From Anticarsia gemmatalis (taxonomy: Eukaryota; Arthropoda; Insecta; Lepidoptera; Erebidae), in assembly GCF_050436995.1 (NCBI RefSeq), contig NC_134753.1, positions 3,100,001-3,164,000 of the forward strand: a stretch of 64,000 nt of DNA, written 5' to 3'. The notes beneath the pieces are model-generated. The model ran no database searches and was not told the origin of the DNA. It worked only from the letters and a program-made list of their open reading frames with translations. The translations under genes and the position numbers were made by a program. Below, one piece after another: positions 10,181-20,715 of the stretch; the stretch's first letter is position 1, and each line of letters opens with the position of its first letter.

Positions 10181-13100
10181 TCAAATATACCTTTTAGGTG
10201 TGTAAATTAGTTCCAGTATTATGTAAAATTCTCGTTGACATAATAAGAAATAAGCCCACTCATCCTACAATATTATTTATATTCTTAAAAGGAGCCAGTC
10301 ACCTGGGAGTATCATCTTTTAATAAATTCAACGTTACAGTCACGTGGCCTTAGTGGGTTTGTCCAAAAATAGCTAGTTGTATGACGTAGGTGGGTGTTAA
10401 GACAAAATAAGGTGTTCTATTAACCAAGTTAAGTTTCCAGTTACGAGGATATAATAGAGTCTATTAATAACTTTGGTTAAATTATATTATATTTGTTATT
10501 AAGTTAAACCTATTTTTCATATTTTCAACTCTATTATTATAAACCCAAAAAAAGGTCTGATAAGGTTTTTCGACTAAAAACTAAAGACAACATTTTAAAA
10601 TGAAATTATTTCCAATTTAAAGCAGTCTCGCGTAAAAAAGTCAAATCTATTAAAAATCGAAAATAATTTTTCAGTTACACTCTTCTAACTGTAAAATTAC
10701 TCAACCATCAACGGTAAAAATTGGCAGAAAGATTGCCAAAACATCGAAGCGTAATTTTTTTTAAAGTACATATATACAAGCAGAGCAAAAGCGAGTATAT
10801 TGATTCGGTATTACTTTCACGTTTACGAAGAGTATCTAGCAATATCTTTCATACTACTCTATTTTATACCATAAGTGAATATCTGAAGTACCAACCGCGC
10901 GGCAAGTTCACACGATAACTAACTTCTGTTCGAGCTTAACTGCCTAGCTTTCAAAGGAAATAGGCTAACTTATAACGATCGAGTACCGTATTGATACAGT
11001 GTAGACTCAACTTAGAACAGTTAGTGGTAATAAGTGCTTATAATTTATTGGTCTCATTAATATACTGTGGATTTGCTAGATTATCGTTCTTTTGGGAATT
11101 GTATTTACGTCTTCAGTGTCTTTTTCAAACTATGAATAAGAAAGTTTTAGATGAAGATCGATCCTTCTAGGTAGGCGCGAGCGTTTTCGATTTCTTCAAT
11201 TCTTAAGGTCAATAGAATACGTTGTTTAGCGTTTGATGGGTGTGATATGAAGAGATTTAGAAACAATGACATATAAATTATGTTTGTTATTAAGCGTTAA
11301 ATGTACCTAAAACACACATGCTTAGACAAATTGATCAGCAGTGTCACTATAAAATAATATTTTAAAGTGTTACAGCAACAAACAGTTCACAACGTAATTT
11401 CAAAACAACGATCAAATTATATAATTATCTTAGTAATCCGTAGTTATTTTCTTTTAAAATAACGTACGGAACCGGCTCAGCGCAAGGGTGCGCTTGTCCA
11501 TTCTCTTTGTTACCGAGCGATGCCGTGCCGTGTCCCCATGATTATATTAAACAAAGAACCGTTGTGAACTAAAATGTTTTGAATGTGACTCGATATCGCG
11601 GTAATAGCTATCTACGTAATGCAAACTTTAGTGATTAAAAATACTTTATGTTTATTAAAATTGACTTCCCTTTTGAGGGGTGTGTGGAAGGCTAACATTT
11701 TCTGTGGAAATTTACCGGTTGTTGTCGTATGAAGTTACCGGTTCTAGTACGTTTCGAACATAAATTATTTGTTTATTAAGTTTGATGATAATAAAAGTCA
11801 CTAGTAGTGTATAGCTACTTCTATCTAAAAAGTAAGCGAGGCGGGAGTCAAGTAGCGCGGATCAACCAATCTAATCTACAGTTAGAAGTTGTAATCCCGT
11901 TTTCTTTCTAAATTACTAAACTCGAAAATATCAAAGTACCAAAAAGCGTAATCTTTTTGTAAATTACATTCAAAGTAAACACGCAATCAGAGAAGTCACG
12001 GCTCCAATTTCGTAAAATCACTCCAAAATTTAATCGAAAAAAAAATCGGACGCATTTGCCCTACGTGTACCCAAATTAAATTCCTTAAAAAAAGTCTACA
12101 AAAGAAAATAAAATATTACGCATTGGATTTCAATTAATGGTGGGAAAACGTAGATTTTGACGTACAATTTGTTCGCTTTGATGTTTTTGGAAAATGTTTT
12201 CGCGGTCTCTAAAATGTTTCGGATTAACGGTGGAGTGAGAAAAAGTCTGTTACAACCATTCGGGGATAAAGTATATTGAGTGTAAAATGAGACGTTTAAA
12301 ACGATTTGGTGAACGTTGAGAGGGATTGGACTGTTTCGGCCGTGTTCAAATATTTTTTGCATTTTAAAATTGCTATGTTTACGGTTGCTTTACGAGTTAC
12401 TACTTTTTTAACATACTTTGTCCAGAAGAAGGAAAAAGTGATAGTAAAGTACCGTATATCATTAACTAAAAAAGGTTTGAAAACAAACCATATTTTTTAA
12501 GGACCATTGTTGACCCTAAACACCAAATTTTCCGGTTAGCATTAACGTAAAAAACAACACTCGATCAGTCCCTAGACTACATTAAACGCAAATTGTATCA
12601 CTGTGCATTAATACAAAGTGTGCCTTGACCACAACGAGAGCCTCATCAAAGAACAATTAATGGAGGGTAGAACAAAAAACCGCATACGCAACCCTGCCCT
12701 AATGAATGTAGTCATGCGTTTTACAGAGGCCGTTTGTTGTCGTGTTTGCATTTTTTCGGCCTAATAAGAAAAGTTTTGATGCGATTTCGTTTTAAACGAA
12801 CCGTGGAACAGGGGGTTTTGATTTAGGATGATGAATTCTGTTGTGTGGAACAAGTGCTTTTGATTTAGAACGTTATATTTTTATTTAGAATTTGCGTGCT
12901 GTAATTGGCTGTGACATAGGGAGTAAATCACATTAGAGTACATTGTTATAACGTGAAGTTAATCGTGTGTAATACAAAGTGTAAAGAACAGTATGAAGGC
13001 TGACACAGTTTCGATAATATCATATTTATATGGCATGCAACGGTGAAAGAAGTATATTTTTCCGCAACACCTTAGGTCGACGACTTTGAAACACGCGCGG

Positions 13101-13379
13101 GTCACAATGTGAAAAATAAAAACGGTATAATACTGAGAAGTGTATAGCCAAGTTCCGAATTCTATGAGTTTTTGAAGTAGCAATGCAGTAGAAGATCGAA
13201 ATTCATTGGCTATACGAATAAGTCTAGCCGAAAGATCGAAAACATTTTCATTTCTAGTATAAGTAAAAAAAACACATCATGTTTGAAAAAATGCTGTTGG
13301 TTGTACGTCAGTTTCACACTTTTATTTTATTGCAGCATGGAAATAAAAAGACTAACATGTAATCTTTGATATATTATAT
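10181..13379. other. AT-rich non-coding DNA, nothing recognised
   Basis: No exon with both splice sites and no repeat was recognised in this 3.2-kb stretch. A locally GC-richer segment at about 11465-11550 (GGAACCGGCTC, then GCCGTGCCGTG) could be regulatory, but it carries no decisive motif. Confidence 0.5.
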
Positions 13380-13431
13380 AAAATCAGCGAACAGTAGCGC
13401 GATTCTGTACAACCGATACTGTCGAGTATCG

Positions 13432-13530
13432 AAATTTTGACATTTAGAATGTACTGCCAAAATATTTCCTACGACGCCCGACAGAGGCGCTGATCAGATT
13501 TTTATACCAAAATTTCTCGATGACAGGTCA
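13432..13530 (+). repeat. Dispersed repeat copy with GCCCGACAGAGGCGCTGAT core
   Basis: It shares the ordered blocks TTTAGAATG, CTGCCAAAAT, TTCCT, CGCCCG, AGAGGCGCTGAT and CAGA, then an AT-rich run ending AAATTTCTCG, with 15085-15210 in the same orientation. The family is unidentified. Confidence 0.65.
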
Positions 13531-13582
13531 GTTGTCAGTAGTCGATAGTAGTAGAGAATCGAGCTACTGTTCATAAGTATTT

Positions 13583-13646
13583 TCGTGTAAATCATTTCGA
13601 TACAAGACGTATTGTCTTGTAGGATCTATCGAAATGATTTACACGA
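13583..13646 (+). repeat. Perfect inverted repeat, hairpin-forming
   Basis: The 20-base arms at 13583-13602 and 13627-13646 (TCGTGTAAATCATTTCGATA and its exact complement) enclose an inner stem CAAGAC/GTCTTG (13603-13608 with 13614-13619). A transcript would fold into a 26-bp stem interrupted by a 7-base bulge on the 3' side, with a 5-base loop. It could be a palindromic transposon end or a small hairpin RNA source; the sequence alone does not show transcription. Confidence 0.85.
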
Positions 13647-13879
13647 CAGACGAACCATGAACTACAGCGAAATATCTTTCTTTATTGCCTTTACGACTTC
13701 ATTATAACCCGATAAGCGTCTAGTACGTCCCAGATTATCGTGATTACGTTCACAATCGTTAACCCTCACAATCGAGTATTATTATCGATATTGTATTGTT
13801 TACCGATACTCTACATCGGTAATATCGTTTGTAGTATCGTCAGTAATTCTTATATCTGATTTTACCAATATCTCCTAAG

Positions 13880-13950
13880 AGCTGCGAGCTGCGAGATTTT
13901 GGGTTCGATTCCTGGGTCGAACTAAGTGCTATAATCTTTTTTTAATTTAT
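13880..13950 (+). mobile_element. SINE fragment around a tRNA B box
   Basis: A perfect B box GGTTCGATTCC at 13902-13912 is followed by TGGGTCGAACTAAGTGCTAT and a T-run. This matches the post-B-box region (GGGTCGGGCAAAGTGCTATT) that I know from lepidopteran SINEs. No convincing A box is present, so the copy is 5'-truncated or diverged. Confidence 0.65.
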
Positions 13951-14439
13951 TACATTATTTTTTTATAGTAGTCCGGAGTTTAGTAACGTTCTATTTCATT
14001 CTAAAAGGTCCCCATATTATACAGGACTAGAATTGTTAACGGCGATACGCGAGTGTATATTTTTATACACCTCTGACTACACCTTCTAGTTTAACAGGTG
14101 TGATGTTGAGTAGAAGTCTTTATGTCCGTTAACATAAGCGACCCCTTATCGTAGATAATAGATAGGTAAGGTGACAGATTCTAGATTGCCATTTTTAATA
14201 CCGCTACTGTTCCACTTGTGATCAGCTTTAGATTAAGGATATTTTAGAATGTATATAACTAAGTAGCTACTTAGGGAACTGTGTTGTTTTAATCTCAAAG
14301 ACAATGGCTTTTAGGTCATCTCTCTAGAGTACGTTAGCAACCTTTTTCGATCGAAGTCAATTTTTAAGAGAAAGTAGGACGTTGAAAATTGTAATAATAT
14401 TTTGGTTAATGTATAGATAGATAATTAAACTCAAATTTG

Positions 14440-14560
14440 TACATATATGGCTGAACAAATGAACGAGGTTGCTCAAAACAAAGTCTTGGGTTCGATTCCG
14501 GAGGAGGGCTAATAGGTAGGTGCGATATTAGCGGCAAAAAGTATAAGATATGCTCACACA
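14440..14560 (+). mobile_element. SINE-like fragment with B box
   Basis: It contains a B box GGTTCGATTCC at 14489-14499 in the context TCTTGGGTTCGATTCCGGAG. The following sequence (GGAGGGCTAATAGGTAGGTG) differs from the other SINEs in the window, so it is either a second family or a diverged copy. The boundaries are approximate. Confidence 0.5.
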
Positions 14561-15084
14561 CATACAAAGGTTTAAATAGAAATAATTGTCCACACTATTG
14601 GGTATTACAGACGTGGTAAGGTGAATATAAAAAGTTTAAACATTAGAATGGTCCTACACTTATAACCAATCCAGAATACATTGTGTGGTAGTCTGTAAGT
14701 GCTATCTTGATTGGTAACAACCTACGATGCACGAGGAAGCCCCATTTACATAGCACTAACAGCCATTTCCAATAAACTGTCTTCGGATAGGAATAGAGAT
14801 TGCTCGGTTACTACGCAACCGCTTCTCTAGAAATTGATAAGAATATCTTTACAACTTATGGTCAGCGAGCATTATGTTATGTTAATTCATAGACTACAAG
14901 CTCTGAACTATTGAAAAATAAGATAAACGATCATGTTTCGTTGTTGTAAAAAACTATTTTTCTTTGAGTGGTAGACTCATCTTATTAATTAGCTTAATTG
15001 AGTTAATTAATTGCTTACTATTCGAATAATAAAGACACGTTCGAACGAACTACAAAGGATTTTCTACAGTCGGTACTATAGAAC

Positions 15085-15210
15085 AAGAGTTTGACGGATT
15101 AGTATAAAATGAACTACAAAATCAGTTCCTGTAGCGCCCGTTAGAGGCGCTGATTAGACTTTCATAGAAAATTTGTCGTATTTATCCCATTGTCGATAGT
15201 CAATATAAAA
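15085..15210 (+). repeat. Dispersed repeat copy with GCGCCCGTTAGAGGCGCTGAT core
   Basis: This is a second copy of the family at 13432-13530, about 1.65 kb downstream in the same orientation. Around the core it carries the near-palindrome GCGCC/GGCGC. Confidence 0.65.
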
Positions 15211-15680
15211 AAATCTTTTTGTACTAAAAAATATTCATTTTATTTAATTCAAATCTTACTAGTCGTCGTAGTAGAATTTGAATATAATACAAAAATTGCA
15301 ACCAAATCAATATGAACCGAAATATCATTCACTTCATATAAATCAAAACCACTATCTTCATAATACAGATACAGAGTAGTGAACATAATAGATACATAAC
15401 ACAGAGTAGCGTAGAATTCGTGTAAGCACAATGTTGCTTTATATCTAGCATCGAGAACAATACATTTCTGCGGTAGAATAGTATGACATAAAGATATTTA
15501 TCTTAGATTATTGTGAAGCTTGAAACTAGGAACTACATAACATAATATACATATTTCAGCTACTTATGTATGTTAACATTTTGTAGTAGTAAACTTGGTT
15601 TACTTGTGAGGAGCTTTTTGTTTAATTATCGAATCTTAAAAGGTAATAGTAATTTTACAAAGAGATAACTAAAGTAACCA

Positions 15681-15769
15681 GCCTTCGTAGCGCAGTGGTT
15701 AAGGTGATCACCATGCCATCACTACCACTACGTCGAGAGGTCGTGGAATGGATTCGCACACGGAACAAT
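15681..15769 (+). mobile_element. Truncated tRNA-derived SINE head next to LINE-B
   Basis: It starts GCCTTCGTAGCGCAGTGG, with an A box (TAGCGCAGTGGTTAAGG) and a diverged B-box region (GAGGTCGTGGAATGG, then ATTCGC). It stops abruptly at GGAACAAT, where the LINE-B 3' tail begins on the opposite strand. The SINE body that should follow is missing here and was not recognised beyond the LINE-B 5' end. The simplest reading is that LINE-B landed inside or beside an older, already decayed SINE. Confidence 0.75.
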
Positions 15770-16300
15770 TCAAAATCAAAATCAAAATCAAATCATTTAT
15801 TCATTTAGGTCAAATATTGACACTTATGATAGTCGTTACAATTACTGAATCTACCACTAGCTCGGAAGGGGGTAGAGCCTTATGAGAAGAGCTAGCGAGA
15901 AACTCACGGCCACTCTTTTCAATCGCCAAAAGTTTTACAATGTGGTTGATACAATAATTGATCATGCGAGGAGCTGCCAACAATCAGCGATATAGACTAA
16001 TAGTCAATTATTAAGGAAAATGAATATAGCAAGGTTATTAATTAGTCTCTGATCATACCGTATGTTGGGAGCACCTACTAGCATGTGATAATAAGAATAT
16101 GGGCAGCAAGTGAGCACATTGGTTGTAACATTATAGAAGAAAAAAGTGACAGTTTTATGATTAAAATCAAGTTGTACGTAACATCACCTATTTGCATCAT
16201 TAATTGCCCATATTTTACAATATTTAGACCTACTTCTACTGAGTTTATACAATTTATAGCAAAGTTCCCTAATTTCAAAGAATCCTAATCAAGCGAGCGA

Positions 16301-19156
16301 CTAATCCCAAGAGCTATTGTCGTTTAGAAACTCATCAATTCTGTAATAAGCTTTCCTAACGAGATGTTCCTTAACTGCAACTTTGAATTTAGGCAGGGGT
16401 AAATCAATGATGTGCTTGGGAAGCTTGTTGAAGAAACGAATGCCGAGACCTACAAACGAATTGTGCACCTTGTGTAAACGATGATGGGGACCTACTAATT
16501 TGTGTCTGTTTCTAGTGTTATAATTGTGTCTATCGCTATTTGTTGTGAAAGTCCCTAAATTTTGTTTTATATACAACAAGTTTGCAAGGACATACTGTGA
16601 TGACACCGTCAATATCCCTATCTGCCCAAAAAGCTCTCTCAAGGAGTCTCGCGCTCCTAAACTATATATTGCACGAATAGCTCTTTTTTGAAGGACAAAA
16701 ATAACATCTATATCAGCAGCCTTACCCCACAGTAATATACCGTAAGACATGACGCTGTGAAAATAACTAAAGTAAACCAGTCTTGCCGCATCCACACCAG
16801 CAAACTGTCTTACTTTTCTGATTGCGTACGCGGCGGAGCTGAGTCTCCCCGAGAGATGCGCTATCTGAGTGCCCCATTGGAGCTTGCTATCCAGACTGAT
16901 ACCTAAAAAAGTTGCCGAATCTACCAAATCGATAGTTTGCCTATTTACGACTATGTTAGTACCTAAATTCCTCGCGTTGGGCATAGTGAACCTAATGCAC
17001 TTAGTTTTGTTAGAATTCAATAACAGATTATTACAAGTGAACCAGTTGTGGACCTGTTCTAGAATACTATTGATATCGACAAAACAGGACTTCGAACGAT
17101 CTACTTTAAAAATGAGAGAAGTGTCATCTGCGAATAATATAATATCACATAAATCCTGCACCTGAAAGGGGAGATCGTTTATATATACGAGAAAAAGAAA
17201 CGGACCGAGTATCGAACCCTGAGGCACGCCGAGAGAAACAGCTGAACCTGAAGACCTAACACCATTGATATCTACTCGTTGAATCCTATTACTCAAATAT
17301 GACGCAAGTAAATTGAGCGCTGTATCCCTAATTCCATAGTGGTGGAGCTTCCTAACGAGCGTATTATGTTGGACACAGTCAAATGCTTTGGAGAGATCGC
17401 AGAACACCCCAATGGCGTCCTGGGATGTCTCCCAAGCATCATAGATATGCTTGACGAGCGAAATACCTGCATCGATAGTTGACCTACCCTTTGTGAAACC
17501 ATACTGTTTACCATGAAATAGCTGATTCGAGTTAAAGTGACTTTCGAGCTGCTCTAAGATGACCTTTTCGAAGATTTTGCTAACCGCAGGCAAGATGGAA
17601 ATGGGCCTGAAATTGCTGGGCTCACTCTTAGATCCCTTCTTAAAGAGTGGTACTACTTTACTGTGTTTCATTAAGTCCGGAAACACACCAGCATCTACGC
17701 ACCTATTAAATATTAAAGCCAAATGGGGGGCTATTTCCAAGATTATACTTTCTACTAATTTAACAGAGATGCCCCAGAGGTCAGGTGTTTTTTTGGAGTT
17801 GAGCGACCTAAAAGCCTTAACTACATCATTAGAGTTGATATGTTTGAAGAAAAAAACACTACCACACTCTTTTACGCTATTTCGAAGTAAACATTCTGCC
17901 TTGGCAGGACAGGAGTTCAAGGAGCTAGTTGTAGCTGTGGGAATATCAGCGAAGAAAGTATTGAACGTCTGAGCAACCTCTAAGTTGTTGGTGATAATCG
18001 TGTCATTAACTTTCAGTTCAAAATCATTTTCGCGCTGGATAGCACGACCTGTTTCGTTGTTAATGATATTCCATGTGGTTTTGATCGTATTGTCTGAGCT
18101 TTTAATTTTGTTGCTTAAGTGTAAGGATTTAGCAGCAACACAAGTTCTCTTAAAAACTTTTGAATAGTTCCTAACGTATTGAAGAAATTTAGGATTAAAA
18201 TTGAACTGTTTCATGGAATAAAGCTCATACAGCCTAGCTCTACTTTTATAAATACCTACTGTCGCCCAATCGCAAAATTTGAGTTTCCTATTCCTATTGT
18301 TATCTAGTATGGTTTTCTCTTTGAAGATAGTTTTGAACTTGGATTCAATAATGTTGAACAACGATGTGTAAAGGTTATCCGGGTGTTCTTCGGTGTCGTC
18401 TAACTTCGTCATAGCACTAGCTATCTCACTATTAAATAATACTAAACGATCCCTAGTAATAGGCCTACAAGTAATTTTCTTTAACCTATTATCTATCCTA
18501 ACAGGAAATATAACCTTCTGTCCACAATGGTCCGATGTTAATTCACTTAACATTTCCCTACCTAAGCATTCGCAGTTGCAGAATATATTGTCCAAGCATG
18601 TAGCAGAATGTGCAGTGATTCTAGTGGGCTCATTAAATAAAAAAACTAAATTAAATGATTTAAATAATGACTTAAGTCTCGTACTAGTCGAAGATTGCTC
18701 AAGTAAATTTACATTAAAATCACCACACACTACTACATACTTGTTGCTTATAGTTAAACGTTTCAATATATCCTCCATTATCGACTCAAATAAAGTAAAC
18801 TCACTATTTGGTGGTCTATATATACAAACTACTATGTGTCGCTCTAGCTCGACACAGGAAACCTCAGCAGTGCGTTCTATTGACAAATTGACTATGTCCC
18901 TACGTTCTTTACATTTAATACTGTTAGCTACCATAATCAGTGAACCACCATGTCTAGCTTTGTTCCTAATATACGCACTAATAATTGTATAAAACTCATT
19001 GTTTATTGCTATTTGTTCCGTGTGTAGCCAATGCTCAGTTACACAGAAAATACCTACATTATGTTTTTGTAAAAACAATTCTACTTCTAATTCCTTGCTG
19101 GATAAACCTTGTATGTTTTGATGTACTAAATTTAATGAGCCTAGTTGTTTATCCAT
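16301..19156 (-). CDS. LINE-B ORF2, endonuclease and reverse transcriptase
   Basis: This 951-residue protein has an N-terminal endonuclease (about 5-215) with every usual motif: HQNIQGL (N14), TEHWL (E41), IYRPPNS, GDFN (D146, N148), EPTRI, LDNIF and TSDH (D209, H210). The reverse transcriptase spans about 440-760, with VVPLFKKGSK, NFRPISILPAVSKIFEK, QYGFTKGRST, DLSKAFDCVQH (D587), LGVPQGSILGP and FADD at 675-678. A C-terminal region of about 190 residues includes LWGKAADID and FFNKLPKHI. There is no RNase H domain. The protein would make first-strand cDNA at a self-made nick. The frame is complete and of normal length. The ATG lies 11 bases after the ORF1 stop, which suggests translation by reinitiation. 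Confidence 0.95.
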   Translation of the reverse strand: MDKQLGSLNLVHQNIQGLSSKELEVELFLQKHNVGIFCVTEHWLHTEQIAINNEFYTIISAYIRNKARHGGSLIMVANSIKCKERRDIVNLSIERTAEVSCVELERHIVVCIYRPPNSEFTLFESIMEDILKRLTISNKYVVVCGDFNVNLLEQSSTSTRLKSLFKSFNLVFLFNEPTRITAHSATCLDNIFCNCECLGREMLSELTSDHCGQKVIFPVRIDNRLKKITCRPITRDRLVLFNSEIASAMTKLDDTEEHPDNLYTSLFNIIESKFKTIFKEKTILDNNRNRKLKFCDWATVGIYKSRARLYELYSMKQFNFNPKFLQYVRNYSKVFKRTCVAAKSLHLSNKIKSSDNTIKTTWNIINNETGRAIQRENDFELKVNDTIITNNLEVAQTFNTFFADIPTATTSSLNSCPAKAECLLRNSVKECGSVFFFKHINSNDVVKAFRSLNSKKTPDLWGISVKLVESIILEIAPHLALIFNRCVDAGVFPDLMKHSKVVPLFKKGSKSEPSNFRPISILPAVSKIFEKVILEQLESHFNSNQLFHGKQYGFTKGRSTIDAGISLVKHIYDAWETSQDAIGVFCDLSKAFDCVQHNTLVRKLHHYGIRDTALNLLASYLSNRIQRVDINGVRSSGSAVSLGVPQGSILGPFLFLVYINDLPFQVQDLCDIILFADDTSLIFKVDRSKSCFVDINSILEQVHNWFTCNNLLLNSNKTKCIRFTMPNARNLGTNIVVNRQTIDLVDSATFLGISLDSKLQWGTQIAHLSGRLSSAAYAIRKVRQFAGVDAARLVYFSYFHSVMSYGILLWGKAADIDVIFVLQKRAIRAIYSLGARDSLRELFGQIGILTVSSQYVLANLLYIKQNLGTFTTNSDRHNYNTRNRHKLVGPHHRLHKVHNSFVGLGIRFFNKLPKHIIDLPLPKFKVAVKEHLVRKAYYRIDEFLNDNSSWD

Positions 19157-19167
19157 TGTCCTAACTG

Positions 19168-20715
19168 TCAGTTTAAAGAATCGGATACATTATTCGTAAC
19201 CTTGTCGCTAACTACACTACCTATACATTTAATCACAGTATTGTTAGAATAACTACACAATACTGGGTCGTCCCTTAACCTAAACTGCGTTATAGCACCT
19301 ATAACTGTGTTAATATTATAAGCTAACAATGTAGCAATTTGTCGTTTGTCCGAACTATTAAGAAACATAGTTTCTTGAGTATAAATAAAACTACTAATAA
19401 ACTTATTAGTGTCAAAAAACAATAACTTATCACTATGATAAGACGTCATTAAATGTATTTGATTATTCAGCCTATGTATACGCTTATTTTCCCTTTCTGT
19501 AAGAGATTGTGAGTATGGGAATGCGCAGATAATTAATTTACCTAAATCTAATTGCAATAAACTGCTAATACTATCAATAATATCAGTTTTATCTAAACCT
19601 AAACTATCACCTATCAGTAAAACTACTGTTGTATTTATATCTAAGTGAGTGTTCCTAATTCTATCTACTATTTGATTTAAATTGAGGTTATGGTAACAGT
19701 TATTTTTAAAACTACAATGTAAGTTGTTGTTTATTATAGGTCCTAAGTTAATGCCTAACTTATCTGAGAACATAGCTACTCTGTTTTTTGTGTTAAGATC
19801 TATGAAGGAAGAGGGAATACAGTCAGATGAGTCGGTCAGTGAAGTCTCAGTACCTAAACTAATTTGAGAGGGCTCTAACTGTTCTAAGTCACAAGGGGGT
19901 CCCTGAGACTGAGAACACCTAGTGCATGGAGTGCTATCAGCTAAGGCCCTAACACGCTCTAAATTTTCCCTGCCAACTTTAGCAATCTCATCGTATTTTA
20001 GTATGTAATCGTGAGTTTCACGTTCATAATCTAAGGTAATTTTTGTTAATTTAGATTGTAGGTGTGAGATTTGTGACTTAAGGTCAAGAGTGTGTCTGTC
20101 ATACAATAGCCTACTGGAGATGAGTTCTTCACTACAACTATTGACTTCTAAAACTAGTTCCCTACGTTCCTCAATCAAATCTTTATTTGATTTAACCAAT
20201 AAACTAAGTTTGTTAAATTTCTTGAGTTTTAATTCTAATTTTTTAATTATCTTACTAATTCTATTGAATTTCCTAAACTTTTTATTTGTTCTAACTCTAG
20301 TTAATAAAGATTTACAGCCTATAAGCTCAGAATACAAATGATGAGTTGCACTACTGTCAAATGATTGTATTGACCGTTCCAATGAGATGATCTTAGTGTA
20401 GGCTTCATGCAGGCTTGTCTCTAGCTCATTTATGCGGCTCAGAGACCACTCATAGGTCTCATTACAGCTGCCAAATGAGCTAACTTCTTGCTGTAGCCTG
20501 TCCCGCTGATCCAGTAAGTCCATATTTTCAATATGGAGCTCAGCAAGTTCCCCCTTTAGTGATACAACCTTGTGGTTAACCTCCTTGATCTCTTCTTCAC
20601 AGTCAACACGCTCCCTCAACAGCAGGCTGTTCTCATCTTTGCACTTCTTGAGCTCGAGCAGAGCAAGTTTTAGCTTGTTCTCAGTATCCTTTGCTGTTGC
20701 CTTCCTGGTCATCAT
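19168..20715 (-). CDS. LINE-B ORF1, coiled-coil protein with SGNH/esterase-like C-terminus
   Basis: The protein has 515 residues from the ATG in CAACCATGATGA; the open frame extends upstream only through non-ATG codons. Residues about 10-85 and 175-255 are heptad-rich with many Leu, Lys and Glu, which predicts coiled coils. A basic stretch (VRTNKKFRKFNRISKIIKK) lies between them. A Cys cluster CTRCSQSQGPPC sits near 264-275. The C-terminal 160 residues contain VVLLIGDSLGLD (GDS at 369-371), IICAFPYSQSL, ENKRIHRLN and LLFFDTNKF, the block pattern of the esterase-like domain known in CR1-type ORF1 proteins. At the place where SGNH enzymes carry the Asp-x-x-His pair this protein reads SSDKRQIATLLA: the Asp is present but the His is not, so activity is doubtful. 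Confidence 0.85.
   Translation of the reverse strand: MMTRKATAKDTENKLKLALLELKKCKDENSLLLRERVDCEEEIKEVNHKVVSLKGELAELHIENMDLLDQRDRLQQEVSSFGSCNETYEWSLSRINELETSLHEAYTKIISLERSIQSFDSSATHHLYSELIGCKSLLTRVRTNKKFRKFNRISKIIKKLELKLKKFNKLSLLVKSNKDLIEERRELVLEVNSCSEELISSRLLYDRHTLDLKSQISHLQSKLTKITLDYERETHDYILKYDEIAKVGRENLERVRALADSTPCTRCSQSQGPPCDLEQLEPSQISLGTETSLTDSSDCIPSSFIDLNTKNRVAMFSDKLGINLGPIINNNLHCSFKNNCYHNLNLNQIVDRIRNTHLDINTTVVLLIGDSLGLDKTDIIDSISSLLQLDLGKLIICAFPYSQSLTERENKRIHRLNNQIHLMTSYHSDKLLFFDTNKFISSFIYTQETMFLNSSDKRQIATLLAYNINTVIGAITQFRLRDDPVLCSYSNNTVIKCIGSVVSDKVTNNVSDSLN

Larger units (their letters stand above)
13380..13870. repeat. TATCGA/TCGATA-rich segment
   Basis: This segment is unusually dense in TATCG, ATCGA and their complements (for example near 13432, 13533, 13545, 13600, 13628, 13775, 13785, 13803 and 13825). 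It includes the hairpin at 13583-13646 and the repeat copy at 13432-13530. It probably represents one or more decayed mobile elements. A run of DREF-like TATCGAT half sites is an alternative reading. Confidence 0.45.

Noticed and set aside
9905..10205. Several overlapping short ORFs on both strands
   Set aside because: They all lie on a tRNA-derived SINE, which is non-coding.
16085..18992. Plus-strand ORFs of 60-199 codons
   Set aside because: Shadows of the LINE-B ORF2 and its 3' UTR on the opposite strand.
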